NCBI GenBank assembly: GCA_028117185.1 | Contig: JAOHHD010000007.1 | Span: 1-60,073, forward strand | Length of the DNA stretch: 60,073 nt | Source: Luminiphilus sp. | GTDB lineage: Bacteria; Pseudomonadota; Gammaproteobacteria; Pseudomonadales; Halieaceae | Direction of reading: 5' to 3' | In this document: positions 1 to 8,717 of the stretch, one piece after another | Position numbering within the stretch: the stretch's first letter is position 1 | Layout: every line of letters begins with the position of its first letter | Translations under genes and position numbers: made by a program | The notes under the pieces: generated by a model | What the model saw: the letters and a program-made list of their open reading frames with translations, nothing else | Database searches by the model: none | Told to the model about the DNA's origin: nothing

Positions 1-1
1 T

Positions 2-688
2 ACCTTATTGCCGGCGAGCCAGCCGCATCGTGCTGATGAGGGCGCCGCGCAGACATCAATCTCGTTACTTCAAATAGTGCAACGTTCGGGCTTCTTTTTA
101 TTTATTGCGCAGTTCTGCCTTCACACCTGCGCCGTGAGTGCGGCTATTTATTTATTTCCACTATGGGTTGCGGACGGGCATGGCTGGCAGGCTCGGGAGG
201 TCGGTCTTTTTTTTGGGTTAGTGGGCGTGGTGATGATCGTGACCCAAGGAAACGTCCTGGGCCGAATGACCGATCGGTTTGGTAATGTCGGTGTGCTGCG
301 GGGCGCCGCGCTGGTCTTTAGTTTATCTCTATTATTGTCGGGCTGGGCCTCTGGTATTTGGGTAATGAGCCTAGTGGGCCTTTGTGCTTTCTCTTCGGCT
401 ACCCTGTGTTTGCCCATACTGAACACGATTGCCAGCCATTTGGTAGCGCCGTCATGGCGAGGTCAGTTTTTTGGTATGACCGCTTCTTCTTCTGCGATTG
501 GCAGAGTGCTGGGCCCATTGATGGCTGCTGCACTACTGGCTCACAGTGGTTTTGGCGCGGCATGGACGGGCATGGGTATGCTTGTCAGCTTGATCGTGAT
601 CTGGTCATTGACTGATGGCGCGCGGTTGGAATTTGCCGCAACCCAGGGCGCTCCAGAGCCTCCCCAGCCGCTTGGGAGTGGTCCATGA
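2..688 (+). CDS. MFS transporter, C-terminal part (cut by window edge)
   Basis: The reading frame is open to the left edge, so this is the distal part of a longer gene; the TTG at position 8 is probably not the true start. The roughly 226 visible residues give about six hydrophobic helices (for example AAIYLFPLWV, VGLFFGLVGVVMIV and LGPLMAAALLAHSG). Between the second and third helices lies the short basic loop GRMTDRFGNV, typical of the major facilitator superfamily, so the C-terminal six-helix bundle is what we see. The substrate cannot be told. Its stop overlaps the start of the following hydroxyacid dehydrogenase (ATGA), so the two are translationally coupled, and a hydroxy- or keto-acid substrate would be a reasonable but unproven guess. 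Confidence 0.85.
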   Translation, partial: TLLPASQPHRADEGAAQTSISLLQIVQRSGFFLFIAQFCLHTCAVSAAIYLFPLWVADGHGWQAREVGLFFGLVGVVMIVTQGNVLGRMTDRFGNVGVLRGAALVFSLSLLLSGWASGIWVMSLVGLCAFSSATLCLPILNTIASHLVAPSWRGQFFGMTASSSAIGRVLGPLMAAALLAHSGFGAAWTGMGMLVSLIVIWSLTDGARLEFAATQGAPEPPQPLGSGP

Positions 689-1656
689 AGCAAAAATGTG
701 TTGTGGCGCTCGCATTACCCAGCGAAATGCTCTCGAGCCTGGCTGAGCAATATGAGGTCCTGCCTTGGACCGAAGCACGAGCGATACCCGAGGCTGAGCT
801 AGCAAATCGGCTTCGCGATGCGGAGGGCTTGTTATGCACGCTGACCTCCCCCGTGACATCTGCCATGATTGACGTTGCCGACCGGCTGAAAGTGATCTCC
901 ACCATATCGGTGGGTGTTGATCATATTGATGTGCTAGCCGCATCAAGATCGGTAATACCGGTTGGTCATACCCCGGGCGTGCTCGTTGACAGTACGGCTG
1001 ATCTCACGCTGGCATTGATGCTGGCAGTGACGAGACGAGTTGCCGAAGCGGATCGTTGGATTCGCTCGGGCCAATGGACAGATGGCTGGCAGTCGGATTT
1101 GTTACTCGGCACCGATCTCAGTCAGGCGACGATTGGCATAGTCGGCTTAGGCCCGATTGGAGAGGCAGTGGTAGCTCGACTGAAAGGTTTTGGGTGCCGA
1201 GTCTTAACCTGGAATCGCACCCCAAAACAGGTACCCGGTGCCGAGCCGGTCGGCCTGGACGCGCTGTTCGCGCAATCTGCTATTGTCTCGCTGCACACTG
1301 CACTGACTGAGGAGACAACACAGATCGCTAGTCGCGCGCGATTGGCCAGTATGCCGTCAGGCGCGTCACTCGTTAATACCGGACGCGGTCTGCTTGTCGA
1401 CGAGGCAGCGCTCATTGATGAGGTTCAATCCGGTCGATTGAGGGCGGGCCTGGACGTTTTTGCTACCGAACCGTTACCCGTGGATCACCCTTTTAAAAGG
1501 CTGGATAACGTGGTGTTGCTGCCCCATGTGGGGAGTGCCACAGCCTCTACTCGTGACGCAATGGTGGCACGCGCATTCGATAATTTGCACGCTGGCATGG
1601 CAGGTCAGCGTGTTCCGTTTTGTGCTAATCCTGAGGTGTATGAGGTCGGACGCTAA
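685..1656 (+). CDS. D-isomer-specific 2-hydroxyacid dehydrogenase (glyoxylate/hydroxypyruvate reductase-like)
   Basis: NAD(P)H-dependent cytoplasmic oxidoreductase interconverting a 2-keto acid and a D-2-hydroxy acid. The 323 residues match the usual family length. The Rossmann motif GLGPIG sits at about 154-159, and the catalytic triad of the family is visible as R234 (NTGRG), E262 (ATEP) and H281 (LPHVGSAT). The VGVDHID segment near 77 is typical of the substrate domain in the GyaR/GRHPR branch. The ATG overlaps the stop of the MFS gene by 4 bases. Glyoxylate, hydroxypyruvate or 2-ketogluconate are possible substrates; the sequence alone does not decide. It ends convergently with the next gene, overlapping it by 4 bases. 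Confidence 0.88.
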   Translation: MKQKCVVALALPSEMLSSLAEQYEVLPWTEARAIPEAELANRLRDAEGLLCTLTSPVTSAMIDVADRLKVISTISVGVDHIDVLAASRSVIPVGHTPGVLVDSTADLTLALMLAVTRRVAEADRWIRSGQWTDGWQSDLLLGTDLSQATIGIVGLGPIGEAVVARLKGFGCRVLTWNRTPKQVPGAEPVGLDALFAQSAIVSLHTALTEETTQIASRARLASMPSGASLVNTGRGLLVDEAALIDEVQSGRLRAGLDVFATEPLPVDHPFKRLDNVVLLPHVGSATASTRDAMVARAFDNLHAGMAGQRVPFCANPEVYEVGR

Positions 1657-2255
1657 CGACCTGCTGCAGTGGGCAATGGTCGAAATGCTTTCGCTAGTCC
1701 GCGCTGTAATTTACGGCGCACCTTCTCTAAATCTGGTTGATTCCTGTTTTCTACCACCTGGCTGACACTGGCAGACCATATTGGCGCCAAGTTAGTACCG
1801 TCCTCAAATAACAGCATCAGGCTGGCAATTTCTCGCGGTCCACTGAGAGCGTAAGTGTTGTCGACGATGGCTTGGTCAGGATTACGGTTAATCACTGAAC
1901 TGGTGGCGGAGAAGTCGGGTGCCGCTTCTGTTGCACCGCCCTCAAGGGCAGCGCGCAATTCGTAACTGATCACAAAATCACCCCCCTTTTCTTCGTGACG
2001 GTAACCTTTTTTATTGAGCTCAGTCATCACAACGTCTCTGACGGTGCTTGATAGCTGATAGAAACTATCTAAAGAACCAGACATCCCTGTTGGCATCTCT
2101 GATTTCCAGCTAAACGATTGATACCCTTTAGCTGCGAAACGGTCAGTGGGCAGGGTATCGACTTGCATGGTGGTACATGCCAGCAGGCCGATGCTGAGTA
2201 AGCCTAATACGCCGCGCTGGAGAAGTAATGTCCAACTCATCATGGTATTCGTCAT
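1653..2255 (-). CDS. DUF4136 lipoprotein
   Basis: Predicted lipoprotein of about 200 residues anchored in the outer membrane or periplasmic face. The frame is open to 2294, but the start at 2255 (MTNTMMSW) is preferred because a GAGGAG ribosome site lies just upstream and it avoids overlap with the permease gene. A hydrophobic signal segment ends in a lipobox (LLAC) before TTMQVDTLPTD. The body, with a YQSFSW segment, a repeated polar beta-rich pattern and a C-terminal LARKxxR-like tail (KVRRKLQRGLAKAF), resembles DUF4136 proteins, whose function is unknown. It is the last gene of a gor-permease-lipoprotein run on the minus strand. Confidence 0.75.
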   Translation of the reverse strand: MTNTMMSWTLLLQRGVLGLLSIGLLACTTMQVDTLPTDRFAAKGYQSFSWKSEMPTGMSGSLDSFYQLSSTVRDVVMTELNKKGYRHEEKGGDFVISYELRAALEGGATEAAPDFSATSSVINRNPDQAIVDNTYALSGPREIASLMLLFEDGTNLAPIWSASVSQVVENRNQPDLEKVRRKLQRGLAKAFRPLPTAAGR

Positions 2256-2281
2256 GCCCTTAATACTCCTCAGTACCTTTA

Positions 2282-3040
2282 TCAGGTGAACCATATCAGC
2301 TTCACGATCATGACTGCGATAGCAATTACGAGCAGTGCACGAATCACCGGCTCACCTCCCGAGAGGGTGAGTCTAGCCCCCAGCCAACCGCCAACGCCGT
2401 TGCCCACTGCCATCACGCCGCCAATCCACCATAGCAGCTCAAGCTGGTTACCAAATACAAATAGTGCCGAGAGGGTATACAGGAGAATAATAAAGACTTT
2501 GTGAATGTTGGCTGTAACAAGACTGAGCCCAAGCACCCGATGTAAGATGGGTAGCAGTATGAACCCCATCCCAATTTGAATAAAACCACCCCAAAATCCC
2601 GCAATAACCATCAGTCCATGCCCTGCCAGCAACCGGCTGCGAGAGGGTTTAAATGTCACGTTATCTTCCGGGGATCGCGCATTCGTTAGTATGGCGATCA
2701 GCACTAAAGCCATGACCACGGCCAGTACAATATTAAACGCCTCTCCAGAAATCGTGACGCCCAATAGTGCGCCGGCAATGGCGCCGGGAACGGCACACAG
2801 TGCCAGCGATAATATCAAGGCGGGTTCCGGGACGCCGTGTCGCAGATAAGTCAGACAGGCACTGATATTCTGCGCCACTATGGGTAGCCGGTTGGTGCCA
2901 TTAGCAACAGGACCGGGAACGCCGAGGAACATCATGACCGGTACCGTGATAATGGAGCCACCGCCTGCCATAACGTTAATAAAGCCAGCCACGATGCCCG
3001 CCAAGATCAGCGCTGCATAGTCCCAAAGTGCCAGATCCAT
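2282..3040 (-). CDS. TSUP family permease (TauE/SafE-like)
   Basis: Integral membrane protein of 252 residues with about eight hydrophobic helices and the glycine-rich first-helix pattern GIVAGFINVMAGGGS that marks the TSUP (TauE/SafE, DUF81) family, repeated in degenerate form in the second half (GFWGGFIQIGMGF). Family members export or import sulfite, sulfonates, sulfoacetate or thiosulfate-type anions; the substrate here is unknown. It starts only 3 bases after the glutathione reductase stop, so it is very probably co-transcribed, which fits a sulfur-metabolism link but does not prove it. Confidence 0.85.
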   Translation of the reverse strand: MDLALWDYAALILAGIVAGFINVMAGGGSIITVPVMMFLGVPGPVANGTNRLPIVAQNISACLTYLRHGVPEPALILSLALCAVPGAIAGALLGVTISGEAFNIVLAVVMALVLIAILTNARSPEDNVTFKPSRSRLLAGHGLMVIAGFWGGFIQIGMGFILLPILHRVLGLSLVTANIHKVFIILLYTLSALFVFGNQLELLWWIGGVMAVGNGVGGWLGARLTLSGGEPVIRALLVIAIAVMIVKLIWFT

Positions 3041-3043
3041 GTC

Positions 3044-4396
3044 TTAGTCTCGCGACGTGCGCATCGTCACAAACTCTTCAGCTGCTGTGGGGTGAATGCC
3101 CACTGTGCGGTCGAAGTCCGCCTTAGTCGCGCCCATTTTTAACGCGATGGCGAGGCCTTGGCAGATCTCTCCCGCGTCATCTCCTACCATATGGGCACCT
3201 AGTACACGGTCTGACGGGGTATCGACGACGAGCTTCATTAGCGTCCGCTCATCGCGGCCGCTCAAGGTATGTTTGAGCGGTCGAAATTCCGATTGATAGA
3301 TGGTGGTTTGGTAGCCCGCCGCCTGCGCTTCCTCCTCCGTCAGGCCCACGGTACCGATCGGCGGACTACTGAACACGGCTGTCGCAATGCACTCGTAGTC
3401 CATGGTCTGGGGCTTGTTGTTGAACTGCGACTCGGCAAAGACCATCGCCTCAGCAATCGCTACCGGCGTGAGCTCCCAGCCGCCAGTCATGTCACCCAGC
3501 GCAAAAATTGACGGTTCATCGGTTTGGAATTGCTCGTTGACACAGAGATAACCACTGTCGTTGAGTTTGACGGCAGTGTGTTCAAGGCCCAGATGCGCGA
3601 TATTGGGTCGTCGCCCTGTCGCGCATAACACAGTATCAAAGCCGAGTATGCCATCCGACATGTGCGCTGTGATGATACCCGTTTCGGTGGCTTCCAATGA
3701 ATGCGTGTCATGGTTAAAGCGCAGATCAACCCCGGCTTTACGCATCTCCTCGGCCAAGAAACGGCGGATGTCATGATCAAATCCCCTGAGGAATAAATCA
3801 CCCCGATAACTTTGCACCACGGTTGCGCCCAATCCAGCAAAGGTACTGGCAAATTCAGTCGCAATATAGCCGCCGCCAATGATAAGGAGTCGCTCGGGAA
3901 ATCGGTCCAGATCAAATAGCGCATTGGAGTTGATTGCGAGATCGACCCCGGGAATATCAGGCATGGCCGGCCAGGTGCCGGTTGCCAGTAAAATTTTCTC
4001 GGCAGAAATAGTGCGGCCACCGACGACCACTGTCTGGGGGCCCTCCAACCTGCCATGGCCCTCGATAATATCGACTCCGGGGCTGGTTAATAGCCGCTCA
4101 TAAATCGCATTTAGTCGGGCAATCTCTTTGGTTTTATTATCTCGCAATGTGTCCCAATTGAACTTAGGTTGCTCAGATTGCCAGCCGAAGCCTTTGGCAT
4201 CTTGCCAAGCGGCGCCATACTCGCTGGCATAGACATAGAGCTTTTTAGGGATGCAGCCGACATTGACACAGGTGCCCCCTAGCGCACTTTCTTCGATTAC
4301 TGCCACTTTAGCGCCGAATTCGGCACATTTACGGGCTGCACGCACTCCACCGGAGCCAGCGCCGATTACTAATAAATCGTACTCAAAATTTTTCAT
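3044..4396 (-). CDS. gor: Glutathione-disulfide reductase
   Basis: Cytoplasmic FAD enzyme of 450 residues reducing glutathione disulfide with NADPH. The N-terminal FAD motif GAGSGG (12-17) is followed by the redox-active disulfide GGTCVNVGCIPKK (C43 and C48), the second dinucleotide motif GGGYIA near 173, the FAD-binding ALGD segment near 302, and the C-terminal catalytic His-Glu motif HPTAAEE. The CVNVGC form is that of glutathione reductase rather than lipoamide dehydrogenase or mercuric reductase, so the call is fairly specific. First gene of a minus-strand run with a permease and a lipoprotein. A perfect inverted repeat lies in the divergent promoter region upstream. Confidence 0.93.
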   Translation of the reverse strand: MKNFEYDLLVIGAGSGGVRAARKCAEFGAKVAVIEESALGGTCVNVGCIPKKLYVYASEYGAAWQDAKGFGWQSEQPKFNWDTLRDNKTKEIARLNAIYERLLTSPGVDIIEGHGRLEGPQTVVVGGRTISAEKILLATGTWPAMPDIPGVDLAINSNALFDLDRFPERLLIIGGGYIATEFASTFAGLGATVVQSYRGDLFLRGFDHDIRRFLAEEMRKAGVDLRFNHDTHSLEATETGIITAHMSDGILGFDTVLCATGRRPNIAHLGLEHTAVKLNDSGYLCVNEQFQTDEPSIFALGDMTGGWELTPVAIAEAMVFAESQFNNKPQTMDYECIATAVFSSPPIGTVGLTEEEAQAAGYQTTIYQSEFRPLKHTLSGRDERTLMKLVVDTPSDRVLGAHMVGDDAGEICQGLAIALKMGATKADFDRTVGIHPTAAEEFVTMRTSRD

Positions 4397-4421
4397 CGTG
4401 GCCTTTTAGGTTTATTTACCG

Positions 4422-4440
4422 AGGAACGATAGTTCCTATC
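4422..4440. promoter_or_regulatory. Inverted repeats between gor and the DUF481 gene
   Basis: AGGAAC at 4422-4427 and GTTCCT at 4432-4437 form a perfect inverted repeat with spacer GATA. Overlapping it, GATAG at 4428-4432 and CTATC at 4436-4440 form a second one. The site lies in the roughly 100-base divergent intergenic region between gor and the DUF481 gene, so an operator for one or both is possible. No regulator can be assigned. Confidence 0.35.
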
Positions 4441-4497
4441 TATTACTGCTTGGCTTACAGTCACGCCTACAAAAATACTGCAAAGAAAGCGATAACT

Positions 4498-5667
4498 ATG
4501 ACGACACTAAGAATACACGCAATCCTCCTTCTGGGCTTGCTCTGTGGGCTGCTTCAAGCGTCAGTTTGGGCATCCACTGACGAGGCGTTGTCCGCAACGG
4601 CGTCGCCACCAGCTCGGATTGTCCTGATGGATCAGTCCGTGATTTGGGGGGAGATTACCGATATCCGCAAGGGCGAGATCGTCGTTAACACCCAGTGGAT
4701 GGGTGAAGTATCGATTGATCTGATGGCCATCATGCTACTCGAATCCGATCAGGCAATAGAGCTTCTCACGAAAGATCAGAATAAATTCGCCTTGTCGTCA
4801 TTGCAGATCGTAGAGGGCGAGGTGGTGCTGGAGGATGAGGAGAATCTACTCGTTGATCAGTTATATGTTGCCAATCCGGAGGAGTGGGAGGAAGGGCGCG
4901 GATATAGTATCGAAGGTCGAGTGACCAGCGCAGTGGAGTTTCTTCGCGGTAATACGTCGACTGACCAGTTCAACGCCGATTTTGAAACCATCCTGCGCAG
5001 TCAGCGCGATCGAATTACTGTTCGCGGTGATTATGCGGAAACCAGTGCCGTTGTGCTGTCACCCAAACTTGATCCCGAGGGCGAGCCGGAAATGGATGCG
5101 AATGGCGATCCGGCAGTGATCAAAACCTCGACCCCAACGATTGATAATTGGGCAATTGTCGGTAAGTACGATTATTTTCTCCGTAATTCGCAAAATTATT
5201 TGGGTGTGAATCTTGGCGTCAATGCTGACAGATTTGCGGATATTGAACGACGTTCTTACATTGGCCCGTACTTTGGGCGCAAGCTATTTGTCGATAAGAC
5301 CTATCATCTGGATGCGGAATTGGGCTTGTCTTATGTTGAGACCGATTTTATCGAGCGCGATGATACCGACGACGGTTCGGTAGCCGCGCAACCCTCCGAT
5401 AACTACTTTACGGGTATCAATCTCAATTTCACGGGTGAGACGGAACTTTTTGATGGCGCGCTCAACTTGTACCTACGTCAGACCAATATTTTAAATGTTT
5501 CCGACATGGAAAAATCCATTTATCGGACAACATTTGGGTTGCGATTTCCCCTGTTGCTTGGGCTCGAGGTGGCTGCTGAAGCGTCTGCAGATTACGATGG
5601 TGGTGCCGCTCCGGGAAAGGAAAAGTTAGATGAGGCGGTGAGGTTTCGTATTGGCTATAACTGGTAA
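4498..5667 (+). CDS. DUF481 family outer-membrane protein (YdiY-like)
   Basis: Predicted outer-membrane beta-barrel of about 389 residues. The frame opens at a TTG at 4450, but the ATG at 4498 (MTTLRIHA) gives a clean signal peptide (hydrophobic LLLGLLCGLLQASVWAS) and is preferred. An N-terminal soluble region of about 120 residues (RIVLMDQSVIWGEITDIRKG, an SH3-like segment) precedes a barrel region with alternating aromatic strands (YDYFLRNSQNYLGVNLG, YFTGINLNF, and so on) and a C-terminal terminal-strand motif ending VRFRIGYNW, as expected of DUF481 or salt-induced outer-membrane proteins. The DPEGEPEMDANGDP loop is an acidic, likely calcium-binding-like or surface loop. Function is unknown. 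The next gene starts 26 bases downstream. Confidence 0.8.
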   Translation: MTTLRIHAILLLGLLCGLLQASVWASTDEALSATASPPARIVLMDQSVIWGEITDIRKGEIVVNTQWMGEVSIDLMAIMLLESDQAIELLTKDQNKFALSSLQIVEGEVVLEDEENLLVDQLYVANPEEWEEGRGYSIEGRVTSAVEFLRGNTSTDQFNADFETILRSQRDRITVRGDYAETSAVVLSPKLDPEGEPEMDANGDPAVIKTSTPTIDNWAIVGKYDYFLRNSQNYLGVNLGVNADRFADIERRSYIGPYFGRKLFVDKTYHLDAELGLSYVETDFIERDDTDDGSVAAQPSDNYFTGINLNFTGETELFDGALNLYLRQTNILNVSDMEKSIYRTTFGLRFPLLLGLEVAAEASADYDGGAAPGKEKLDEAVRFRIGYNW

Positions 5668-5693
5668 GTTTTGGTCAACTATGACATGAGTCC

Positions 5694-7058
5694 ATGAGTC
5701 AGCCTCCACAGTCAGACGTTGTGTTTCTCCCTCTTGGCGGATGTGGGGAAATTGGCATGAATTTCAATTTGTTTGGCCACCAGGGGCATTGGTTGGCGGT
5801 TGACTGTGGTATCACCTTGGAGCAGGTTCCCGGTGCGGTGCGTCCCGCTGTTCAAATGCCCGACCCGCGTTTTATCGTCGATCAACGAGAGCAGCTCAGT
5901 GGCTTATTGATTACGCACGCTCATGAAGATCATTTAGGTGCGTTACCGTATTTATGGGAGCAGCTTCGCTGTCCGGTTTACGCGACACCATTTGCCGCCG
6001 CAGCACTGCGGCATAAAACTCGGGGACGCCGTGGAGTGCTGCCTGCTCCGTTGATTGAGGTGACGCCGGGCGATCGATCACTCATTGGCCCTTTTTCCGT
6101 CGAATGGATTTCCGTCACACACTCTACTCCGGAGACCTGTGCACTGTGTATCAGTGTTGGTCAAACGCGCATCTTGCATACAGCGGACTGGAAAATGGAC
6201 GCCGCCCCGGTTGTCGGACCTGCGTGGTCTGATCAGCGCTTTGAGGCGCTGGGTGATCAGGGGGTCGATGCGGTTATCTGCGACTCAACGAATGCCCTAC
6301 AAGCTGGACGCTCTGTCACGGAGGGTCGTGTTGCACAAGGACTCAATGAGGCGATTCTGCGCTGTGAAGGTCGGGTGGTAGTGGGGTGTTTTTCTAGCAA
6401 CATTGCGAGGATTCAAACGTTGTCACAAATAGCAGCCGATACCGGACGATACTTAGGTATCTTGGGTCGATCGGCGGCGGGGATGGCGAGTTGTGCACAA
6501 CAGGTGGGTTTGTTTCCAGATCAGTTCAAACCGATTCATGGGGAACACCTCGGGTATTTGCCGCCTCGCGAAGTATTGGCCATTGCGACTGGGGGCCAAG
6601 GAGAATTGGGTGCCGCCCTGCATCGGCTGGTGACGCAGACGCATCCTCATTTGTCTTTAGATGTGGGCGACACGGTGATCTTATCTTCCAAGACGATTCC
6701 CGGAAATGAAGCGTCCGTTGCGCGGCTGATCTCAGGGTTTCGGGCAATGGGCATTCACGTGCTCGAGGCCGATTCGAGTGATATCCCCTTGCATGCATCA
6801 GGCCACCCTTATCAGGATGAGTTGCGCGATCTTTATCGGTTGTTGATGCCGTCGCTTGTGATTCCGGTGCATGGAGAGGCCGCACACATGGCTGCGAATG
6901 CCCAAATTGCTAAACAAGCCGGCGCTTCGGCAGCGCTGACCGGAGTGAATGGCGATCTTTTTTACTTGAGTCCGGTACCCGGTGTTAGGCGGCGTTACGC
7001 GCCAGTAGGTCGACTGCAGTGGTGCGAAGACACGGAGCGACTTATCAGTCTAAATTGA
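5694..7058 (+). CDS. RNase J-like metallo-beta-lactamase/beta-CASP protein
   Basis: Predicted cytoplasmic zinc ribonuclease. The metallo-beta-lactamase motif THAHEDH is at 74-80. The beta-CASP part carries the RNase J hallmarks SSKTIPGNE near 336, LHASGH near 372 and IPVHGE near 392. At 454 residues it is about 100 shorter than Bacillus RNase J (about 555), lacking most of the C-terminal domain, which is usual for the short proteobacterial forms. Most gammaproteobacteria rely on RNase E, so an RNase J homologue is notable. The start lies in a tandem ATGAGTCC/ATGAGTCA stretch; the second ATG is the one in frame. The ribosome site is weak. Confidence 0.85.
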   Translation: MSQPPQSDVVFLPLGGCGEIGMNFNLFGHQGHWLAVDCGITLEQVPGAVRPAVQMPDPRFIVDQREQLSGLLITHAHEDHLGALPYLWEQLRCPVYATPFAAAALRHKTRGRRGVLPAPLIEVTPGDRSLIGPFSVEWISVTHSTPETCALCISVGQTRILHTADWKMDAAPVVGPAWSDQRFEALGDQGVDAVICDSTNALQAGRSVTEGRVAQGLNEAILRCEGRVVVGCFSSNIARIQTLSQIAADTGRYLGILGRSAAGMASCAQQVGLFPDQFKPIHGEHLGYLPPREVLAIATGGQGELGAALHRLVTQTHPHLSLDVGDTVILSSKTIPGNEASVARLISGFRAMGIHVLEADSSDIPLHASGHPYQDELRDLYRLLMPSLVIPVHGEAAHMAANAQIAKQAGASAALTGVNGDLFYLSPVPGVRRRYAPVGRLQWCEDTERLISLN

Positions 7059-7066
7059 TGCCTGCT

Positions 7067-8653
7067 TTAAGGCGTGGCCTCCACACCGGAGGCGCGTCGC
7101 GCTGCTGCTCGCTCGGCATCGGCAGTGTTAATCCACCGGTAGGTTAAATAATATTTAAAAATATTCGCCACATACTGTACGGTCTCTCGACCGATCTGTT
7201 CGGCGACAATAATTTCGACATTGTCGAACCAAAGGTTGGGGTCGTAACCCCGCTCTTCCGCTTCTTTGCGCAGACGACGAATACGTCCGGGCCCCGCATT
7301 GTATGCCGCTAGTGCCAGCAGTGAGCCGTTGCGGTCATCTAACTCTGGGCCGCTAAAGTACCGCGTTTTCAGAAAGGCCATATATTTTGCACCCGCCTCA
7401 ATATTGGGTTCAACCTCATCGATATTGGGGATGCTGACGTTTTTATCCCCAGCGGTACTCGGTAATAACTGCATCACGCCAACTGCCCCTACGTGGCTTC
7501 TAACGCTTTGATCTAATCGAGATTCCTGAAAGCCTTGTGCGGCGAGCAAGGTAGGATCCATGCCGTAATCCGTGCCATATTTTTGAAACAGCGACGATAA
7601 AGATCTATAACGAGAGAGCTCCTCAGCGCCGATGGCATTTTCGGCCCAATTGAAATCGCGGACATAGCGATTGCGAATGATGTTACCAAACAGCGTTCCC
7701 TCGCGATTGTCTTTGAGAAAGCGGTTTAGAAAATCTGCAAGTTTGGGACTGTTTTGTCTCATTGCCCAAGCGAGCCGTCCGCCTTCGCGCAAAACGAGAT
7801 CATCTCGCACGGTAATCCGGGTAAACACTTCGCGCCACATTTGGGGCTTATAGCTATCCACTACGGCCCAGGGCAAGAGCCCTGCGTCGACCATCTCAAT
7901 GAGATCTTCATCCTCTAATGCTTCATCAATCGCTTCAATACGAATGCCCGGCTTGCCCTCAGCGGCCAGCGCATCGCTCAGGAGTGTCACGCTCTCTGCG
8001 TAGCTGCTGGATAAGCGAAGGTGGATTGTCTTGCCTGACAGATCGGCCAGAGACGCAATAGGCGGCGCGCTGGGTCCCGTGACGAGAATCTCTTTTAACG
8101 GTTTGCTCACAGGGATTGTGAAATCGATCTGGGTCTGGCGATCTTCCGTGATCGTGGTTCCGGCAATGACGATGTCGCCATAACCCGCGATCAATGCCGG
8201 AAACAATTGGTCTCTTGCAACGGGTATGACCGCCACCTGCACGGTGAGCAACCCGGTTTTATAGGCTTCATTAACGACTTTTTGTAGCTTATCGGCGTAT
8301 TCTTGCACCACTCCTTTAGGGCCATTTTCGAGAAAGTAACGTCCGGGGCCATAGACGGTCAGGACCCGGATGACTCGGCGGTCGACCATGGCATCGAGGT
8401 CTCCCAGCTTTGGCTCGATACTAAATCGAGTCAGGCTCCTATCGGCAGTGGCTGCATTGTCATCGGTTGGCGTGGGATCAGCCGCACTCACTGGCGTAAC
8501 CGCTCCGTTGACCGCTGCCAATGCCGGCAAGTCAGTGGGGCTCTCGACCACCTCTGCAGTGCTGTTCTCGCCGCAACCGCACAAAACACACACGCATACC
8601 AAACACCACAGCGGGGTCACGCTGACTGAGTTATTGGATTTTGATCGGAACAT
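7067..8653 (-). CDS. MltF-like lytic transglycosylase with periplasmic substrate-binding domain
   Basis: Peptidoglycan-cleaving lipoprotein of about 528 residues. The frame is open to 8812, but the start at 8653 (MFRSKSNNS) has an AAGAGG ribosome site and is followed by a signal segment ending at a lipobox-like VLCGCGE; the longer form would overlap the oxidoreductase gene. An SBP_bac_3-type domain (roughly residues 60-300, RVLTVYGPGRYF through DDLVLREGGRLAWAM) precedes an SLT family 1 domain: catalytic glutamate in GFQESR, then GVMQLLPSTAG and LAAYNAGPGR. This order defines MltF. Membrane attachment is inferred from the lipobox. Confidence 0.88.
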   Translation of the reverse strand: MFRSKSNNSVSVTPLWCLVCVCVLCGCGENSTAEVVESPTDLPALAAVNGAVTPVSAADPTPTDDNAATADRSLTRFSIEPKLGDLDAMVDRRVIRVLTVYGPGRYFLENGPKGVVQEYADKLQKVVNEAYKTGLLTVQVAVIPVARDQLFPALIAGYGDIVIAGTTITEDRQTQIDFTIPVSKPLKEILVTGPSAPPIASLADLSGKTIHLRLSSSYAESVTLLSDALAAEGKPGIRIEAIDEALEDEDLIEMVDAGLLPWAVVDSYKPQMWREVFTRITVRDDLVLREGGRLAWAMRQNSPKLADFLNRFLKDNREGTLFGNIIRNRYVRDFNWAENAIGAEELSRYRSLSSLFQKYGTDYGMDPTLLAAQGFQESRLDQSVRSHVGAVGVMQLLPSTAGDKNVSIPNIDEVEPNIEAGAKYMAFLKTRYFSGPELDDRNGSLLALAAYNAGPGRIRRLRKEAEERGYDPNLWFDNVEIIVAEQIGRETVQYVANIFKYYLTYRWINTADAERAAARRASGVEATP

Positions 8654-8717
8654 AGGAGCCTCTTGAATACTGGCAGGTGATGCGCCGAGTTCGCCACCGG
8701 TCAGCCCGCGACTGTTT

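Noticed and set aside
5681..5696. Upstream ATG codons before the RNase J-like start
   Set aside because: They give two- or three-codon readings (ATGACATGA and ATGAGTCCATGA), unlikely to be a real leader peptide without a ribosome site.
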